A stretch of DNA of 64,000 nt, taken from Engraulis encrasicolus (lineage: Eukaryota > Chordata > Actinopteri > Clupeiformes > Engraulidae). Location of the stretch: positions 11,661,954-11,725,953 of the forward strand of contig NC_085866.1 of the NCBI RefSeq assembly GCF_034702125.1, in the 5' to 3' direction. The notes under the pieces were generated by a model that was not told the DNA's origin, made no database searches, and worked only from the letters and a program-made list of their open reading frames with translations. The position numbers and the translations under genes are program-made. Shown piece after piece: positions 56,161 through 64,000 of this stretch. How positions within the stretch are numbered: position 1 is the stretch's first letter; every line of letters starts with the position of its first letter.

Positions 56161-56521
56161 AGGGACACTGTGCAGGAAATGGTCAAAAAAAGGTACTGCA
56201 ACTATGCTGCTCATTGAAATTGGGTTGGCTATCGCCAAATTTGATATTTACATGAAAGTTTACTAAGTAATAAACACATTTCTAGTATGGTCCAAGTAGA
56301 GTCATTTTTGCAGCTAAAAATGGCTATTTCTGGAAATTCAAAATGGCGGACCATGGAGAAGATCCCCCTTTTCATGTATGAAAAGTGCCATATTTTCCAG
56401 ACATAAATTAATGAATACAAGAATTTGATGGTGGTGGTAAGTATTCATGAAAAAGGTAACATTAGTGAATGGTAGTATGAATTCTGGAATTAAACAACAA
56501 AAAATCTGACACAGTGCCCCT
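56161..56521 (+). mobile_element. TTAA MITE, AGGGACACTGTG family, copy 3 (361 bp)
   Basis: TTAA at 56,157-56,160 and 56,522-56,525. Interior matches copies at 28,579 and 35,975. Confidence 0.85.
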
Positions 56522-56649
56522 TTAAATAAGTTTCAAGTCTATTAGAGGGAATCATTTTCATCAGAATTCTATTTAAACAGTTTCCCAATCTCAACCTTTT
56601 CTGTAGAATGAATGACCCTAACAGAATAGCTGAATGGTGACTCGGGATA

Positions 56650-56742
56650 NNNNNNNNNNNNNNNNNNNNNNNNNNNNNNNNNNNNNNNNNNNNNNNNNNN
56701 NNNNNNNNNNNNNNNNNNNNNNNNNNNNNNNNNNNNNNNNNN
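56650..56742. other. Assembly gap (93 N), flanked by a direct repeat
   Basis: ATGGTGACTCGGGATA is present on both sides of the N run, so the gap may be a duplicated contig edge. A single N also occurs at 60,464. Confidence 0.95.
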
Positions 56743-57011
56743 TGCATGGTGACTCGGGATAACCACTAGCCACAATGGCCAGCAAGCGAAAAAGTTAATT
56801 AAGCCCCGCATGGATGAGGCAGATCTTCACATGGTCCAAAATCAAAATAATTTCCACAGCATGGAGGAAAAAAAACGTTTTTTTTAGAATGTAGTGCTGT
56901 GTTACATTAGTCCAGTAGGCGGCAGCAATGTAACATTTTGGATGCCAGCTGCCGTAAAACCCAACAGAAGAAGAAGAAGACTAATAGCCCAAGAGGCAGT
57001 GTTTAACAACC

Positions 57012-62738
<5,727 letters not shown>

Positions 62739-62763
62739 GTAAAAAAAAAAAAATTAAATTGAA

Positions 62764-62955
62764 GGGGCGCTGTGGCGCAGCGTGCTAAGCCCCCCACATT
62801 TGGGCTTTCATTGCCCATGGGGACGCCGGTTTGAGTCTGGCTGGCGCCATTTCCCGCCCTGCCCCATCTCTCTCTCTCAATCATTTCCTGTCTACTCTCA
62901 CACTGTTCTGTAATAATAAAGGCCCAAAAAATATTTTCAATTAAAAAAAAACCTG
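62764..62955 (+). mobile_element. tRNA-derived SINE in ppp4r2 intron 8
   Basis: GGGGCGCTGTGGCGCAGCGT head with A-box-like TGGCGCAGCGTG, B-box-like GGTTTGAGTCTGG, 3' part TTTCCTGTCTACTCTCACAC and AATAAAGGCCCAAAAAATAT. It inserts 25 bp after the exon-8 donor. Confidence 0.78.
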
Positions 62956-63329
62956 AAAGATTAGTGAGCACAAACTTGTGGACACATGGCTTTTTATTGG
63001 GAAATTGGCACATATGCCTCCCCAATTGCACATTTGGGCATAGCCTACATGTGCTGCACACATTGTTTTATCCCCATTTAATTTCTCAATGCATACACAA
63101 GGACAAAATCGCTGTCTTACCTGGAACTGAATCCTAGTAGTGTCATGTTCTTGATCTAGCCCACATAAGGGTCTTTCACATTAGGTTCTGTGGAACTGTT
63201 CTAACACAACTAGGCTTCATAAATATTCATGAAACTTGACGGGGGGTCGATGGTGCTGTCTCGCACGCATTTCCATACAACAGGGACTAGAACTGGGCCG
63301 TATGATCAGCTGCTGCAACTAGCCGCGAC

Positions 63330-63840
63330 AACACAGTGTTTTCACGCCATGGTGAATCTAAGCCCTAATCTAAACAATAGGGCCTATATAGGACTAAATA
63401 TAACCAGCGACCTCCTTCTCTTAGACCCATAGACATGTGTTTGGGCTTGTTCGAAAGCTGCGAATCTTAGCTTTTCACAGGTTTTTACGGAACGTTTTTA
63501 TGTTCTTTCAATCCAAAGTTATATAACTTTAAGCGACCGCTGTTTCAAGTGAAAAAATAGCGCTTTCCAACCATTTTTTTTTATCTCGTCATTTTTTTTT
63601 TCTCGAACAGCCAGCGATCATCTTAACCTAGACCTACAGACATGTGTTAGAGTTTGTTCAAAAGCTGAGATTCTTAGCCTTTTACAGGTTTTTACGGCAC
63701 GTGTTTATGTTCTTTAAATCCAAAGTTATTTAACTTTAAGCGGCCGCCACTTCAAGTAAACAATGGCGTTGTTCTCCAGCCGGATAGAGAGGAAATCTTT
63801 TTTGTCATGGCTGTGTTCTTTGTTCCCTCGAATAAACCAC
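63330..63840 (+). repeat. Second block of the ~200-bp tandem unit
   Basis: Two units starting about 63,405 and 63,612, followed by GCGTTGTTCTCCAGCCGGAT and TTCTTTGTTCCCTCGAAT, in the same order as the 52,771-53,400 block. Confidence 0.8.
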
Positions 63841-63949
63841 AGTTGTCTTTTTCATTCGAAATGTTCATTTTTACATTTAATTTGATAACAGCAAACTCGC
63901 CATCCCTCTGCAGGTTCGTATATGAAAATATGTGCAATGAAAAGGGCTA

Positions 63950-64000
63950 CAGTCATGGCCAAAAGTATTGGCACCCCTTCAATTCTGATAGAAAATACTC
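63950..64000 (+). mobile_element. Terminal repeat of a Tc1-like element, cut by the window edge
   Basis: CAGTCATGGCCAAAAGTATT directly after TA, then GGCACCCCTTCAATTCTGAT, a typical teleost Tc1 TIR start. Confidence 0.75.

Overview
The window reads as nuclear DNA of a ray-finned (teleost) fish. It has spliced genes with GT-AG introns, a vertebrate housekeeping gene, teleost-type SINEs, L2-like LINE and Tc1 sequences, very many small DNA transposons, and long CA, TC and TCTG microsatellites. I could not assign a species. There are no prokaryotic genes, rRNA genes, CRISPR arrays or convincing intact tRNA genes. The only host gene I can name is ppp4r2 (regulatory subunit 2 of protein phosphatase 4) on the + strand from 57,012 to beyond the right edge. 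Nearly everything else is transposon on transposon.

Layout. 1-10.6 kb: small MITEs, a gypsy pol fragment, a Harbinger-like transposase remnant and two related copies of a multi-exon minus-strand transposase-like gene, all peppered with MITEs. 10,619-17,994: one 7.4 kb DNA transposon with ~240-bp terminal inverted repeats (TIRs), a 6-bp target duplication (TSD) and a spliced integrase-type (IS3EU-like) transposase, inserted in an exon of that transposase-like gene. 18.4-23.4 kb: two damaged copies of another teleost transposase-like gene. 23.7-26.7 kb: a multi-exon Ginger/GIN-like integrase gene with a lost catalytic aspartate. 26.9-27.9 kb: a Tc1 fragment carrying a hAT MITE. 28-32.6 kb: MITEs and arrays of an ATTACGTTGG motif. 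32,697-35,755: a three-level nest. 35,975-44,010: a five-level nest, in which a TTAA MITE contains an unclassified TIR element, which contains a 6.7 kb gypsy (Mag/SURL-like) LTR retrotransposon, which contains a foldback element, which contains a small MITE. 44,044-48,716: a 4.7 kb element with TAGCCTG termini, a 9-bp TSD and a RecQ-type helicase exon. 48.7-50.6 kb: motif arrays, a SINE and a third fragment of the 18-23 kb transposase. 50.9-55.85 kb: an L2-like LINE broken by two insertions. 56.1-56.7 kb: a TTAA MITE and an assembly gap. 57.0-62.7 kb: ppp4r2 exons 1-8, then a SINE, a repeat block and the start of a Tc1 element.

The elements do not form a pathway. Their relation is stratigraphic: insertion order can be read from TSDs, from reading frames that rejoin when an insertion is removed, and from paralogous copies in this same window that preserve the empty site. 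The most unusual objects are the RecQ-carrying TAGCCTG element, the IS3EU-like element with its paralogous empty site, and the five-level nest. All reading is by eye. Family names are from recalled motifs and were not checked by search.
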